Positions 30,667-39,113 of a DNA stretch of 64,000 nt are shown here, one piece after another. Both the position numbers and the translations under genes were made by a program. The DNA is from Ornithinimicrobium pratense. Its GTDB lineage: Bacteria; Actinomycetota; Actinomycetes; Actinomycetales; Dermatophilaceae. The stretch is from NCBI RefSeq assembly GCF_008843165.1, contig NZ_CP044427.1, forward strand, positions 2,976,001 to 3,040,000, given 5' to 3'. Position 1 is the first letter of the stretch. Every line of letters starts with the position of its first letter. Under the pieces are notes generated by a model. The model saw only the letters and a program-made list of their open reading frames with translations. It made no database searches and was not told the DNA's origin.

Positions 30667-31899
30667 TCAGAGGGGGGCGCGCTCGATGGGGCAGGACATG
30701 CACCGGGGGCCTCCGCGGCCACGGCCGAGCTCGCCCCCGTCGATCTCCAGCACCTCGATGCCCAGGCCGCGCAGGTAGTCGTTGGTGACGGTGTTGCGGG
30801 CGTAGGCGAGGACGACGCCAGGCTCGAGCGCCAGCAGGTTGCACCCGTCGTCCCACTGCTCGCGGGCGGCGGCACGGGGGTCCTGGTCGGCCGCGAGGAT
30901 GCGCAGCCGCTCCAGCCCGAGGGCTCGGGCGATGACCTTGTCCATGTCCTCCGGCGCATGCCGGGTGACGACCAGCTGCAGCTCGCCGTCGACCTCGTCA
31001 CCGGCGGTGAGCGTCCACGAGGGCAGGTCCGGAAGGCCGACGTAGCGGGTGAAGGACTCCTCATCGACCATCGTCAGGACGGTGTCCAGGTGCATCACGG
31101 CGCGGGCCTTGGGCATGTCCAGGGCGATGATCGCGGTCACCTCGCCGCTGGCCAGCAGCCGCCGCGCCAGCCGCTCCACGCCCTGGGCCGTGGTGCGCTC
31201 GGAGAGGCCGACGACGACCACCCCGTTGCCCAGGACGAGGATGTCGCCGCCCTCGGCCGTCGCCGGGCCGGAGTCGATGCCGTGGCTCCACCACTGCATA
31301 CCGGCCTGGGCGAACATCGGGTGGTAGCGGTAGATGGCGTCGTAGTGGACGGTCTCGCGCCGCCGGGCCTTCTTGTGCATCGAGTTGACCGCGACCCCGC
31401 CGTAGATCCACGCCGAGGTGTCGCGGGCGAAGAGGTGGTTGGGCAGCGGCGACATCAGCGCCTCGTGCGCCGTCAACTGCTCGACCACCAGTGACTGCGG
31501 GGAGGAGATCCGCTCCAGCACCTCAGCCTTGGTGATCCCGCCGATGAGGTAGGTGGTCAGCTCCGCGTCGTCCATCCCCTCGAACATCTCGCGGACCGCA
31601 CCGGCCGCCAGGGGGCCGAAGTGCCGCTCGTCCAGGCTGTGGTCGAGCACGTGCGCTCGCGCCTCGGGCACGGCGATCGTCTCGCGCAGCAGGTCGGCTA
31701 GGTGCAGCACCTCGACCCCGCGCTGCTGCATCACCTGCACGAAGTGGTCGTGCTCCTGCTGCGCGCGCTCGACCCAGAGGATCTCGTCGAAGAGGTACTG
31801 CTCCCGGTTCTCCGGGGTGAGCCGGTGCATCTCCAGCCCGGGCCTGTGCACGATGACCCGGCGCAGCGTTCCGACCTCGTTGCCGACGTGCAGCGTCAT
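30667..31899 (-). CDS. arcA: Arginine deiminase ArcA
   Basis: Hydrolyses arginine to citrulline and ammonia. It has 410 residues, normal length. Motifs are VGTLRRVIVHRPGLEMHRLTP, the LFARDTSAWIYGG segment, EGGDILVLG, the catalytic His in MHLDTVLTMVD, and the C-terminal nucleophile Cys in GGPRCMSCPIERAPL (about Cys400). Ornithine carbamoyltransferase and carbamate kinase genes of a full ADI pathway are not adjacent. A sterol-carrier gene follows at 11 bp. Upstream lies a repeat array and the SRP RNA gene. Confidence 0.96.
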   Translation of the reverse strand: MTLHVGNEVGTLRRVIVHRPGLEMHRLTPENREQYLFDEILWVERAQQEHDHFVQVMQQRGVEVLHLADLLRETIAVPEARAHVLDHSLDERHFGPLAAGAVREMFEGMDDAELTTYLIGGITKAEVLERISSPQSLVVEQLTAHEALMSPLPNHLFARDTSAWIYGGVAVNSMHKKARRRETVHYDAIYRYHPMFAQAGMQWWSHGIDSGPATAEGGDILVLGNGVVVVGLSERTTAQGVERLARRLLASGEVTAIIALDMPKARAVMHLDTVLTMVDEESFTRYVGLPDLPSWTLTAGDEVDGELQLVVTRHAPEDMDKVIARALGLERLRILAADQDPRAAAREQWDDGCNLLALEPGVVLAYARNTVTNDYLRGLGIEVLEIDGGELGRGRGGPRCMSCPIERAPL

Positions 31900-31946
31900 G
31901 GTGGTCCTCTCGTCCGGTGGGTATGCCGTAGGGCCGACTTATCCTC

Positions 31947-32010
31947 GCACGCCCGACCTCCAGCACGCCCGACCTCCGGCACGTCCGAGGTCCGGCATGC
32001 CCGACCTCGG
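31947..32010. repeat. Four 16-bp tandem units upstream of arcA
   Basis: Consecutive units of exactly 16 bp: GCACGCCCGACCTCCA, GCACGCCCGACCTCCG, GCACGTCCGAGGTCCG and GCATGCCCGACCTCGG, followed by a GTATGCCGG word. Unit 3 inverts the ACCTC core to AGGTC, so units 2 and 3 can pair locally. It lies between arcA and the SRP RNA gene. Confidence 0.85.
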
Positions 32011-32049
32011 GTATGCCGGCGCAGGCCGGACCGCCCCGGGACGCGAAGA

Positions 32050-32137
32050 ACCCCTCGCGCACCTGGAAGAGCTCGGTTGCCCTTGCTGCATTCCTGCCCT
32101 GGGGGAGTTCACCGAGGTACCACCGCACGAGGGGTCC
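32050..32137 (-). ncRNA. ffs: Signal recognition particle RNA (small bacterial type)
   Basis: On the minus strand the conserved apical domain reads CAGGGCAGGAATGCAGCAAG, which includes the GGAA tetraloop region and the asymmetric loop that binds Ffh. The outer stem is closed by CCCCTCG (32051-32057) with CGAGGGG (32128-32134). Length near 90 nt fits the bacterial 4.5S-like RNA. Ends are approximate. It targets ribosomes making membrane proteins together with Ffh. Confidence 0.87.
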
Positions 32138-32245
32138 GGGGCCCAGTCTACGCGGCCGTCGCCGGGAGGCCAAGCCTGCGCCGGCCGCCGCTGCCGAACG
32201 CCCCATGCAGAGCCGCCGCGAGTGCTGCGCCCATCGCCCGACCGC

Positions 32246-32932
32246 TCAGCTGCCCAGCCCGAACCAGGCGGCGGCGACGCCCAGAGCAGCCACGACGAAG
32301 GCGATCGCCCAGACCCGGTCCAGGTTGACCCAGTGGGTGCGCAGGATCCGCAGCCCGACCGTCTGGTAGACCAGCAGCGCCACGACTCCGGCGGCGAAGG
32401 CCATGCCGGCGGCGTGGACGAGCGCGACCTGGACCGCCGCGCCCAGGTCGTCAGTCAGCGACCCGGCGGCGTGGGCGTGGCCAGAGTTACCGGTGGTGTG
32501 CAGCAGCACCGGGGCCAGCATGAGCCCGGCTCCGGTCACGGTGGACATCAGGAAGGACCACCAGGCCAGCTGCCAGGGCCGCAGCCGCATCCCGACCCAC
32601 CGGAAGTGGCGGGGACGCAGCAGGAGCACCAGCCCGAAGACCAGCAGGGCCGCCGTGACCACCCCCATCGCCAGGTTGCGGGAGACCTGGCTGGCGAAGA
32701 GCGTGATGATCAGAGCCGACGGCAGTACGGCGGCCTCATGGCCCAGGACGATCCAGGCCAGGGAGCGTACGATCGAGCGGCGGCTCTTCTCCTGCAGCCC
32801 GTAGGACAGCGCGAAGAGCCAGCCCATCGCGGGGTTGATCCCGTGGAAGAGGCCCAGGCCAATGGACGCGAGCAGGGCGGCGGCGTCGACGCCGGAGGCA
32901 CCGGCGCCGTGACCGGCATGGGTGAGCAGCAT
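32246..32932 (-). CDS. Polytopic membrane protein downstream of the SBP56 gene
   Basis: 228 residues with about six helices, including LLASIGLGLFHGINPAMGWLF, VLPSALIITLFASQV and GVVTAALLVFGLVLLL. The FHGINPAMGW motif and spacing recall LysE/RcnA-type exporters, but assignment to a transport substrate is not possible. The ATG at 32932 is chosen; the open frame extends upstream only as a shadow of the SBP56 gene. It starts 29 bp after the SBP56 stop on the same strand, so the two likely form an operon and may act together. Confidence 0.72.
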   Translation of the reverse strand: MLLTHAGHGAGASGVDAAALLASIGLGLFHGINPAMGWLFALSYGLQEKSRRSIVRSLAWIVLGHEAAVLPSALIITLFASQVSRNLAMGVVTAALLVFGLVLLLRPRHFRWVGMRLRPWQLAWWSFLMSTVTGAGLMLAPVLLHTTGNSGHAHAAGSLTDDLGAAVQVALVHAAGMAFAAGVVALLVYQTVGLRILRTHWVNLDRVWAIAFVVAALGVAAAWFGLGS

Positions 32933-32961
32933 CAGGGTCAGGGTCGTCTCGGGGCCGCTCC

Positions 32962-34388
32962 TTAGCTGTAGCAGTAGGAGTCGCTGGAGGCGTCGCCGCC
33001 CTCCAGGTGGGTCTGGTGCACGCGGTTGCCGCGGAAGTCCTCGCCGTGCGGGAAGAACCGCTCGTCCAGCCGCATACCCCCGTGCTCGGTGTCGATGTGC
33101 GCCAGCGCCATCCAGGCGCCCACCCCGTCGGGGTAGAAGTCGTCGTCCCAGGCGCCGTAGAGCGAGTTGGTCCAGTAGACCCGCGTGCCGTCCCGGCTGA
33201 CCTCGACCATCTGCGGCGCCCCCGCGAGGGGCAGGTCCGGGGCGGCCGGGTGGGACGCGCGGGACATGATCCCGCCGAGCTGGATCTCGCCGACTTTGAC
33301 GGGGTTCATGGGGTCGCTGACGTCGAGCTGGATCGCCCGGCCGGTGCCGAAGCAGGAGACGTAGAGGAAACGGTCGTCGACCGAGAGGTCGATGTCGGTC
33401 ACCAGCGGGGGACGGCCTTGAACGGCTTGAGCAGGTCGGGCAGACGATCCACGTCCTCCTCGGCGACCGGCTCAGCGGGGATGTCGAAGACCTTGTGGAT
33501 GGTGAAGTCACCGTCCTGGCCCTCCCGCTTCCAGCACCAGATGGAGGCCGACAGGTCCTCCAGGGAGAGCACGACACCGATGAAGCCGTACTGCTGGTCC
33601 GGGTCGTGCGAGGGACGCAGCTCCAGTGCCATCTGGTACTGCGGGCCGAGCTCGAGCGCCTGCAGGTGCTTGCGGGTGACCAGGTCGAAGACGTGGACCT
33701 TGTTGCCGTACTTCCCGGCCAGCAGGTCCTCGACGTGCACGCCGTTCTCGATCTGCCGCGGGGTTCCCCACTCGCTGGCGATGAGCCGGTCGTGGTTGAT
33801 GTGCCACCAGAAGTCGTAGGCGAGGTACTGCGGCCCGCGATCCTTCTCCCAGGTCCCCTTGACCTCGAAGGTGTCGTGGTCGAGCAGGGCGATGCCCCCC
33901 GGGCCTTCGTCGCCCTCGGCGCTGCCCAGGTTGGTGATGTAGATGCCCTCCGGGCCGCAGTGGGCGGTGTGCGGGCGGGAGTAGCCGGACTTGGCCTTGT
34001 ACTCCTCCGGCTCGATGATCTTGGCGATCCGGGGGTTGCGCGGGTCGTCCTTGACGTCGACGAAGTGGATGCGGCTGGAGCGTAGACCCATCATCAGCAG
34101 GTAGCGCCGCTCGATGTGGGGATGCGGGTTGTTGGGGCACAGCGCCGAGGAGCAGGCGTTCCACCCGTGGTGGTGCAGCTCGTCGCCGTAGTTCGGCATC
34201 TCACACCAGCCGACCACCTCGCCGTAGTCATGGGCGTCCGGGTCGACACTGACCACCGCCAGCGCGTCCTTGTTCGGCTCACCCTCGCCCCGCCAGAAAG
34301 TGGCGACGAACGCGTGCTTCTCACTCGGGGCCTCGGCGGCCAGTCCGGGCGAAGGGTAGAAGGTGGGGTCGGGCTTCCAGGTGGCCAT
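32962..34388 (-). pseudogene. Selenium-binding-protein (SBP56/methanethiol oxidase) family gene with -1 frameshift
   Basis: Two overlapping frames together give about 475 residues, the full family length. The first frame (34388 to 33399) starts MATWKPDPTFYPSP and contains FVATFWRGEGEPNKDALAVV and HHHGWNACSSAL; it ends FKAVPRW-stop. The second (33402 to 32962) resumes with VTDIDLSVDDRFLYVSCFGT. Adding one C to the five-C tract at 33407-33411 restores VPPLVTDIDLS. The second frame's GTG overlaps the first frame's stop as GTGA, so reinitiation giving two polypeptides is conceivable. Family members oxidise methanethiol or bind selenium. A true mutation, a sequencing error or a split gene cannot be distinguished here. 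Confidence 0.88.
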
Positions 34389-34536
34389 GATGCATCCGAT
34401 CAGTGCTGATTATGGGTATGGCTAGCAAGAGTGATCTTGGCACGAAGCGGCCCTTCGGCCCAACACCGGCCCCTCGGGCCGGCGACCTCCCTCGCGGATT
34501 TCAGGGGCACGGCGCCGGTCGGGTATCCTTCTCGGC

Positions 34537-34624
34537 GGAGGATTCGCATAGTGGCCTAGTGCGCACGATTGGAAATCGTGTTGGGATAAAACCCTCGGGG
34601 GTTCAAATCCCCCATCCTCCGCCA
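34537..34624 (+). tRNA. tRNA-Ser(GGA)
   Basis: Class II tRNA. Acceptor GGAGGAT pairs with ATCCTCC, followed by G and an encoded CCA. The anticodon stem CACGA/TCGTG (from 34564) encloses TTGGAAA, giving anticodon GGA at 34571-34573. A long variable arm and GTTCAAATC T-loop are present. The gap before it (34389-34536) has two short GC hairpins (near 34445 and 34470) and the SBP56 promoter region. Confidence 0.97.
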
Positions 34625-34799
34625 CGACGAGAGGCCCCGGATCGCGCCATGGTCCGGGGCCTCTCGCCATGACTGTCGACTGTCGGGGGTGTGGGTGGCG
34701 GCCAGCTGTCCTCCGGCGCCAGGCTCGACCCTGGGTCTCGTTGAGCGCGGCACCCGTTGACGCTCTCCCGCTCACCGCCCTGACAATAGACTCCCAGGC

Positions 34800-35111
34800 A
34801 TGATCTTCAAGGGCGTCGGCGACGGCCGCCCCTACCCGCCCCACCGCCTCGACGACACGGGCGACTGGGGGCACCTGCCGCCGAGCATGGTGCGGCTCAA
34901 CGAGCTGATCACCACCCGCTCGGAGTTGGACCTGCGGGCGTTGCTCTCCGAGGACTCCACGTTCTACGGTGACATCTTCTGCCACGTCGTCCGGTGGCAG
35001 GGCGAGCTCTACCTCGAGGACGGGTTGCACCGGGCGCTACGGGCGGCGCTGCAGGGCCGACCTGCCGTGCACGGGCGTGTCCTCGACCTCGACGACCCCC
35101 GCGCTCGATAG
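34800..35111 (+). CDS. Conserved actinobacterial small protein (sometimes named VapB-like)
   Basis: 103 residues. Conserved stretches MIFKGVGDGRPYPPH, VRLNELITTRSELDLRALL, EDSTFYGDIFCHVVRWQGEL and YLEDGLHRALRAALQGRP define a family widespread in actinobacteria. Some database names call it a VapB-type antitoxin (recollection), but no PIN-domain toxin is adjacent, so that name is doubtful. TAGACT (34787-34792) ends 7 nt before the ATG, indicating a leaderless transcript. A LytR_C-domain gene follows 28 bp downstream. Confidence 0.8.
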   Translation: MIFKGVGDGRPYPPHRLDDTGDWGHLPPSMVRLNELITTRSELDLRALLSEDSTFYGDIFCHVVRWQGELYLEDGLHRALRAALQGRPAVHGRVLDLDDPRAR

Positions 35112-35139
35112 CCTCGTGCGCCGGAGAGGAGACAGCGAC

Positions 35140-35655
35140 GTGGGATATGTGCGCACGGCCGGGATGTCGACGGCAGCCCGGCGGGCGCGCCGCCGGGCCG
35201 GGCTGGTCATCGCCGGGCTCCTCGCGGCGCTGCTCCTGGCCCTGGTCGTGGCGCTGGCCATCGTGCAGGGCTGGTTCAGCCTCGGGGAGGGCGGCGCCGA
35301 CGACGCCAGCCAGACGACCGCAGCGGAGGTGCCTGCCCCCTCGATGCTGCCCAGCGAGGTCAGCGTCAACGTCTTCAACGCCACCAGCCGCGGCGGCCTG
35401 GCGGGCCGGACCGCCGACTCGCTGCGCGAGCGCGGGTTCGACGTCCAAGGGGTCGACAACACCAACGCGGTCGAGGGCCCGGGCCTGATCCGCTATGGCT
35501 CGGAGGCCCAGGAGCAGGCCGAGCTGCTCGCCGAGTCCGTCGGGCAGGGCGTGGTGCTGGAGCTCGTCGAGCGGGAGGGCACGACGGTCGACCTGGTCCT
35601 CGGCCCCGACTGGACCGACCTCACCTCGGACGCCGAGGCGACCACCGACGGCTGA
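35140..35655 (+). CDS. LytR_C-domain membrane protein
   Basis: 171 residues. A basic N-terminus (TAARRARRRAG) and one membrane helix (LVIAGLLAALLLALVVALAIV) are followed by a linker and a LytR C-terminal domain: VSVNVFNATSRGGLAGRTADSL, then GFDVQGVDN and LIRYGSEAQEQAELLAESV. The domain occurs at the end of LCP cell-wall ligases or alone as here, facing outward; its function is not settled. The GTG at 35140 has AGGAG 8 nt upstream. It forms a probable operon with the small upstream gene. Confidence 0.82.
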   Translation: MGYVRTAGMSTAARRARRRAGLVIAGLLAALLLALVVALAIVQGWFSLGEGGADDASQTTAAEVPAPSMLPSEVSVNVFNATSRGGLAGRTADSLRERGFDVQGVDNTNAVEGPGLIRYGSEAQEQAELLAESVGQGVVLELVEREGTTVDLVLGPDWTDLTSDAEATTDG

Positions 35656-35759
35656 GCGGTGGCCAGCGCCCGGTCGTGGCGCGGCGCAGGGCGCTCCGCC
35701 TGATGCCCCCTGTGGACAGCGGCCTTCTCGCCGGGGCGAATCTCCCTACGGTCGGGGAG

Positions 35760-36125
35760 ATGGACACCTACCCGTCAGCGCCTCCTCCCCCGCCGCGGTC
35801 CGGCGCTGCGCCTCCGGAGCCGATGCCGCCATGGCGGCCACCCCCTCCCCCACCCGTCGAGCACCCGCAGGGGACGACGGTCATCGTGCTCGGCGTCCTG
35901 AGCATCGTCGGGTTCGCCTTCCTCGGCCCGTTCGCCTGGGCCATGGGACGCCGGGCGCTGGCCCAGGCGGACGCAGCTCCGTTCCCGACCGCCAACCGCT
36001 CGGTGCTGGAGACCGGGACCAGGCTGGGCCGCTGGGGCACCTACATCCTGATCGGGACGGTCGCTGTGGTCACGATGGCGGTCCTCGCGGTCGTGATGCT
36101 GGAGACGGGCACCGCCGCAACCTAA
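35760..36125 (+). CDS. DUF4190-type membrane protein
   Basis: 121 residues. A Pro-rich N-terminus (PSAPPPPPRSGAAPPEP and PWRPPPPPPVEH) precedes two helices: TTVIVLGVLSIVGFAFLGPFAW, then WAMGRRALAQ as the DUF4190 signature, and YILIGTVAVVTMAVLAVVML. Function is unknown. TACGGT (35747-35752) ends 7 nt before the ATG, matching the leaderless pattern; an in-frame ATG at 35676 would add 28 residues unlike the family. tRNA-Ser(CGA) follows. Confidence 0.75.
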   Translation: MDTYPSAPPPPPRSGAAPPEPMPPWRPPPPPPVEHPQGTTVIVLGVLSIVGFAFLGPFAWAMGRRALAQADAAPFPTANRSVLETGTRLGRWGTYILIGTVAVVTMAVLAVVMLETGTAAT

Positions 36126-36247
36126 AAGGTGTCCCTGGACCTGGCTCCCGATGGCAATTTTCACAGGACACAACCTGCGCGGGCGAGGTCTGGACCGGTT
36201 GAGCCGCAGATTTCGGGCTCCCTCCACGCTCGGGTAACCTGTCCGGC

Positions 36248-36337
36248 GGTGGCGTGTCCGAGCGGCCTAAGGAGCGCGCCTCGAAAGCGCGTGAGGGCGC
36301 AAGTCCTCCGTGGGTTCAAATCCCACCGCCACCGCCA
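36248..36337 (+). tRNA. tRNA-Ser(CGA)
   Basis: Acceptor GGTGGCG pairs with CGCCACC, then G and encoded CCA. The anticodon stem CGCGC/GCGCG encloses CTCGAAA, anticodon CGA at 36282-36284. A long variable arm and GTTCAAATC T-loop follow. The gap from the tRNA to tadA (36338-36515) holds no gene that I can support. Confidence 0.97.
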
Positions 36338-36515
36338 GTGCGATGTCGCAAGACATCGGGACGGGCCGGACCTGCCTCGAGTGGGTCCGGCCCTTTCCTG
36401 ATGCGCGGCTCGGAACGCTTCAGGCGGTCGACGACGAGAACTGCTTTCTGGTAACCGCCTACCAGGAGAGGGCCGGGACATAGGGGTACCCGGCTGGGGG
36501 CGAGCAGCCGCCCGG

Positions 36516-37022
36516 TCAGCGGCGCTCCCCGAAGAAGTCCAGCAGCAGAGCGGCGCACTCCTGCTCCAGCACCCCGCCCACCACCTCGACCCGGTGCAGG
36601 GCCCGGCGGTCGCGAGGCAGGTCCCAGACCGACCCGCAGGCCCCGGCCTTGGGGTCCCAGGCGCCGAAGACGACCCGGTCCACGCGGGACAGGACCGTGG
36701 CCCCCGCGCACATCGCGCACGGCTCCAGCGTCACCACCAGCGTGCAGCCCGCCAGCCGCCACGACCCGAGCACCTCCCCGGCCGCGCGCAGGGCCCGCAT
36801 CTCGGCGTGGCCAGTCGGGTCATGCTCAGCCTCCCGCACGTTGTGTCCCCGGCCCAGCACCGACCCGTCCGGTCCCACGACCACGGCCCCGATCGGCACG
36901 TCACCTGCCCCGTCCTCCTCCACGCGGGCGGCCGCGGCGAGCGCGAGGCGGACCCACGCCTCATACCGGGCAAGGGCACCGGTGGGACGAACACTGGGCG
37001 GGGTGCCGGGCTTCGCGCTCAC
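36516..37022 (-). CDS. tadA: tRNA adenosine(34) deaminase TadA
   Basis: Zinc deaminase converting A34 to inosine in tRNA-Arg(ACG). It has 168 residues. The zinc site is visible as GHAEMRAL (His72, catalytic Glu74) and PCAMCAG (Cys102, Cys105), with [18 protein letters not shown] before it. Its expected substrate, tRNA-Arg(ACG), is encoded at 44125-44197 in this window. The GTG start at 37022 lies only 17 bp from the divergent upp start, so the two promoters overlap. Confidence 0.92.
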   Translation of the reverse strand: MSAKPGTPPSVRPTGALARYEAWVRLALAAAARVEEDGAGDVPIGAVVVGPDGSVLGRGHNVREAEHDPTGHAEMRALRAAGEVLGSWRLAGCTLVVTLEPCAMCAGATVLSRVDRVVFGAWDPKAGACGSVWDLPRDRRALHRVEVVGGVLEQECAALLLDFFGERR

Positions 37023-37039
37023 GACCTAGAGTCTGTCCC

Positions 37040-37678
37040 ATGCGCGTCCACGTTGCCGACCACCCGCTCATCGCCCACAAGCTGACCTACCTGCGGGACA
37101 AGCGGACCGACACGCCCACCTTCCGTCGGCTGGCCGACGAGCTGGTCACGCTGCTCGCCTACGAGGCGACCCGCGAGGTGCGGGTCACCCCCTTCAACAT
37201 CGAGACCCCGGTCGCCCCGACCCAGGGCATCCACCTGTCCTCACCCAAGCCGCTCGTGGTGCCGATCCTGCGCGCCGGGCTGGGCATGCTCGACGGGATG
37301 ATGAAGATGCTGCCCACCGCCGAGGTCGGCTTCCTCGGGCTGGAGCGCAACGAGGAGACGCTGGAGGCGCGCACCTACGCCAACCGGCTCCCGGAGGACC
37401 TGGACAAGCGGCAGTGCTACGTCCTGGACCCGATGCTGGCCACCGGCGGCACCCTGTCCGCCGCCATCCGCTTCCTCGTCGACCTGGGTGCCGACGACAT
37501 CACCGCGGTCGTGCTGCTGGCCGCCCCCGAGGGCATCGAGCGGGTGCAGCGCGAGGTGGCCGACATCGGCGCCCCCATCACGCTGGTCACCGGCGCCATC
37601 GACGAGCGGCTCAACGACAAGGGCTACATCGTGCCAGGGCTGGGCGACGCCGGGGACCGGCTCTACGGCGTGGTCTGA
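37040..37678 (+). CDS. upp: Uracil phosphoribosyltransferase Upp
   Basis: Salvages uracil to UMP with PRPP. It has 212 residues. Features are [38 protein letters not shown], the PRPP loop [14 protein letters not shown] and the C-terminal uracil-binding [22 protein letters not shown] (37027-37032) ends 7 nt before the ATG, so the transcript should be leaderless. The aminotransferase gene begins 2 bp after its stop. Confidence 0.96.
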   Translation: MRVHVADHPLIAHKLTYLRDKRTDTPTFRRLADELVTLLAYEATREVRVTPFNIETPVAPTQGIHLSSPKPLVVPILRAGLGMLDGMMKMLPTAEVGFLGLERNEETLEARTYANRLPEDLDKRQCYVLDPMLATGGTLSAAIRFLVDLGADDITAVVLLAAPEGIERVQREVADIGAPITLVTGAIDERLNDKGYIVPGLGDAGDRLYGVV

Positions 37679-37680
37679 GT

Positions 37681-38853
37681 ATGCCGCGGCAGCTGCAGCG
37701 GGTCTCGGAGCGTTCCGAGGTCGAGCCGTTCTATGTCATGGAGGTGCTCAAGGCCGCCACCGAGCGCCAGCGGACCCACGGCGACGTCCTCTTCCTGTGC
37801 GCCGGCCAGCCCTCGACCCCGGCGCCGGCAGCGGCGCGGGAGGCGGCGGTCGCAGCCCTGCAGGACGGCCAGGTCATGGGCTACACCGAGTCCACGGGCA
37901 TGCTGCCGCTGCGCCAGGCCATCGCCGCCCATCACCGGGAGACCGCCGGCATCGAGGTGCACTCCGACGACGTCGTGGTCTTCCCCGGGTCCTCCGGCGC
38001 CTTCACCGCGCTCTTCCTGGCGGCTTTCGACCCGGGCGACACCGTGGCGATGACCAGGCCGGGATATCCGGCATACCGCAACTCCCTGTCTGCGCTGGGG
38101 TGCAGCGTGCTGGAGCTGGACTGCGGCGCCGAGACCCGCTACCAGCCCACGGTGGCGATGCTGGAGACGCTTGCCGAGCCGCCCGCCGGTCTGATCGTCG
38201 CCTCCCCGGCCAACCCGACCGGCACGGTGATCGACACTCGTGAGCTTGCCAAGCTCGCCCGGTGGTGCGAGGAGCACGGGACGCTGCTGATCAGCGACGA
38301 GATCTACCACGGGCTGACCTACGGCCGCGAGGCCGCGAGCGCCTGGGCCACCTCCCGGTCCGGCGTCGTCGTCGGCTCGATGAGCAAGTACTTCTCGATG
38401 ACCGGCTGGCGGATCGGCTGGCTCCTGGCGCCGCCTGCCCTGCAGCGCCCGCTCGAGGTGCTGACCGGCAACCTCAACATCTGCGCCCCGGCCATCGGCC
38501 AGGTCGCCGCGATCGGTGCCCTCACCTCGGGCCATGCCGAGCTCGACGCTCACCGGGAGCGGTATGCCGCCAACCGTGACCTGCTCATCCGGCGCCTGCC
38601 CGACGTGGGCCTGGGCGACTTCGCCCCGCCGGACGGCGCCTTCTACGCCTGGTGCGACGTGAGTCACCTGACCCAGGACTCGGTGGCCTGGTGCACCGCG
38701 CTGCTGGAGGACTGCGGCGTCGCGCTGACGCCCGGCGTCGACTTCGACACCGTCGAGGGGCACCGCAAGGTGCGACTGAGCTTTGCCGGGGCCACCGAGG
38801 AGGTGGCCGAGGCGCTGGACCGGATGGCCGCCTCACCGCTGCTCAAGGGCTAG
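37681..38853 (+). CDS. PLP-dependent class I/II aminotransferase
   Basis: 390 residues, cytosolic fold type I. Signatures are FLCAGQPSTPAP, the substrate loop YTESTGMLPLRQAIAAHH, ASPANPTGTVID, SDEIYHGLTYG and the PLP lysine in SMSKYFSMTGWRIGW. The substrate is not evident; relatives act on aromatic or aspartate-type amino acids. It starts 2 bp after upp and is followed after 8 bp by a tiny membrane gene, so the three are probably one operon. No pathway partner is adjacent. Confidence 0.85.
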   Translation: MPRQLQRVSERSEVEPFYVMEVLKAATERQRTHGDVLFLCAGQPSTPAPAAAREAAVAALQDGQVMGYTESTGMLPLRQAIAAHHRETAGIEVHSDDVVVFPGSSGAFTALFLAAFDPGDTVAMTRPGYPAYRNSLSALGCSVLELDCGAETRYQPTVAMLETLAEPPAGLIVASPANPTGTVIDTRELAKLARWCEEHGTLLISDEIYHGLTYGREAASAWATSRSGVVVGSMSKYFSMTGWRIGWLLAPPALQRPLEVLTGNLNICAPAIGQVAAIGALTSGHAELDAHRERYAANRDLLIRRLPDVGLGDFAPPDGAFYAWCDVSHLTQDSVAWCTALLEDCGVALTPGVDFDTVEGHRKVRLSFAGATEEVAEALDRMAASPLLKG

Positions 38854-38861
38854 GAGCCAAG

Positions 38862-39038
38862 ATGCTGTCTACGATCCGCCGGATACTGCTGCTGCTCGTG
38901 CTGGCCTTCTTCCTCTACGCGGTCATCACCAACCCTGACCAGGCCGCCGAGATCGGGCGGGCCGGGTGGGACCTCATCCGCGCCGGCTGGCACAGCCTGG
39001 GTGAGCACGTCGACCAGCTGCGCGCCGCCCTGGGCTGA
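38862..39038 (+). CDS. Small membrane protein after the aminotransferase
   Basis: 58 residues: MLSTIRRILLLLVLAFFLYA forms one membrane helix, followed by an amphipathic stretch (AAEIGRAGWDLIRAGWHSL). AGGAG lies 7 nt before the ATG, and the gene sits 8 bp after the aminotransferase stop, so translation is credible. Function unknown. Confidence 0.65.
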   Translation: MLSTIRRILLLLVLAFFLYAVITNPDQAAEIGRAGWDLIRAGWHSLGEHVDQLRAALG

Positions 39039-39113
39039 AGCCTGCGGCTGGGCCGCGCCAGCCGCGACTGCTTGCCGGGTGGCTGACACGGGCGCCGATG
39101 ACCGAGCGAGCTC

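Noticed and set aside
34800..35111. VapBC toxin-antitoxin operon
   Set aside because: No PIN-domain protein is adjacent; the next gene encodes a LytR_C membrane protein. The VapB name is therefore not adopted as a function.
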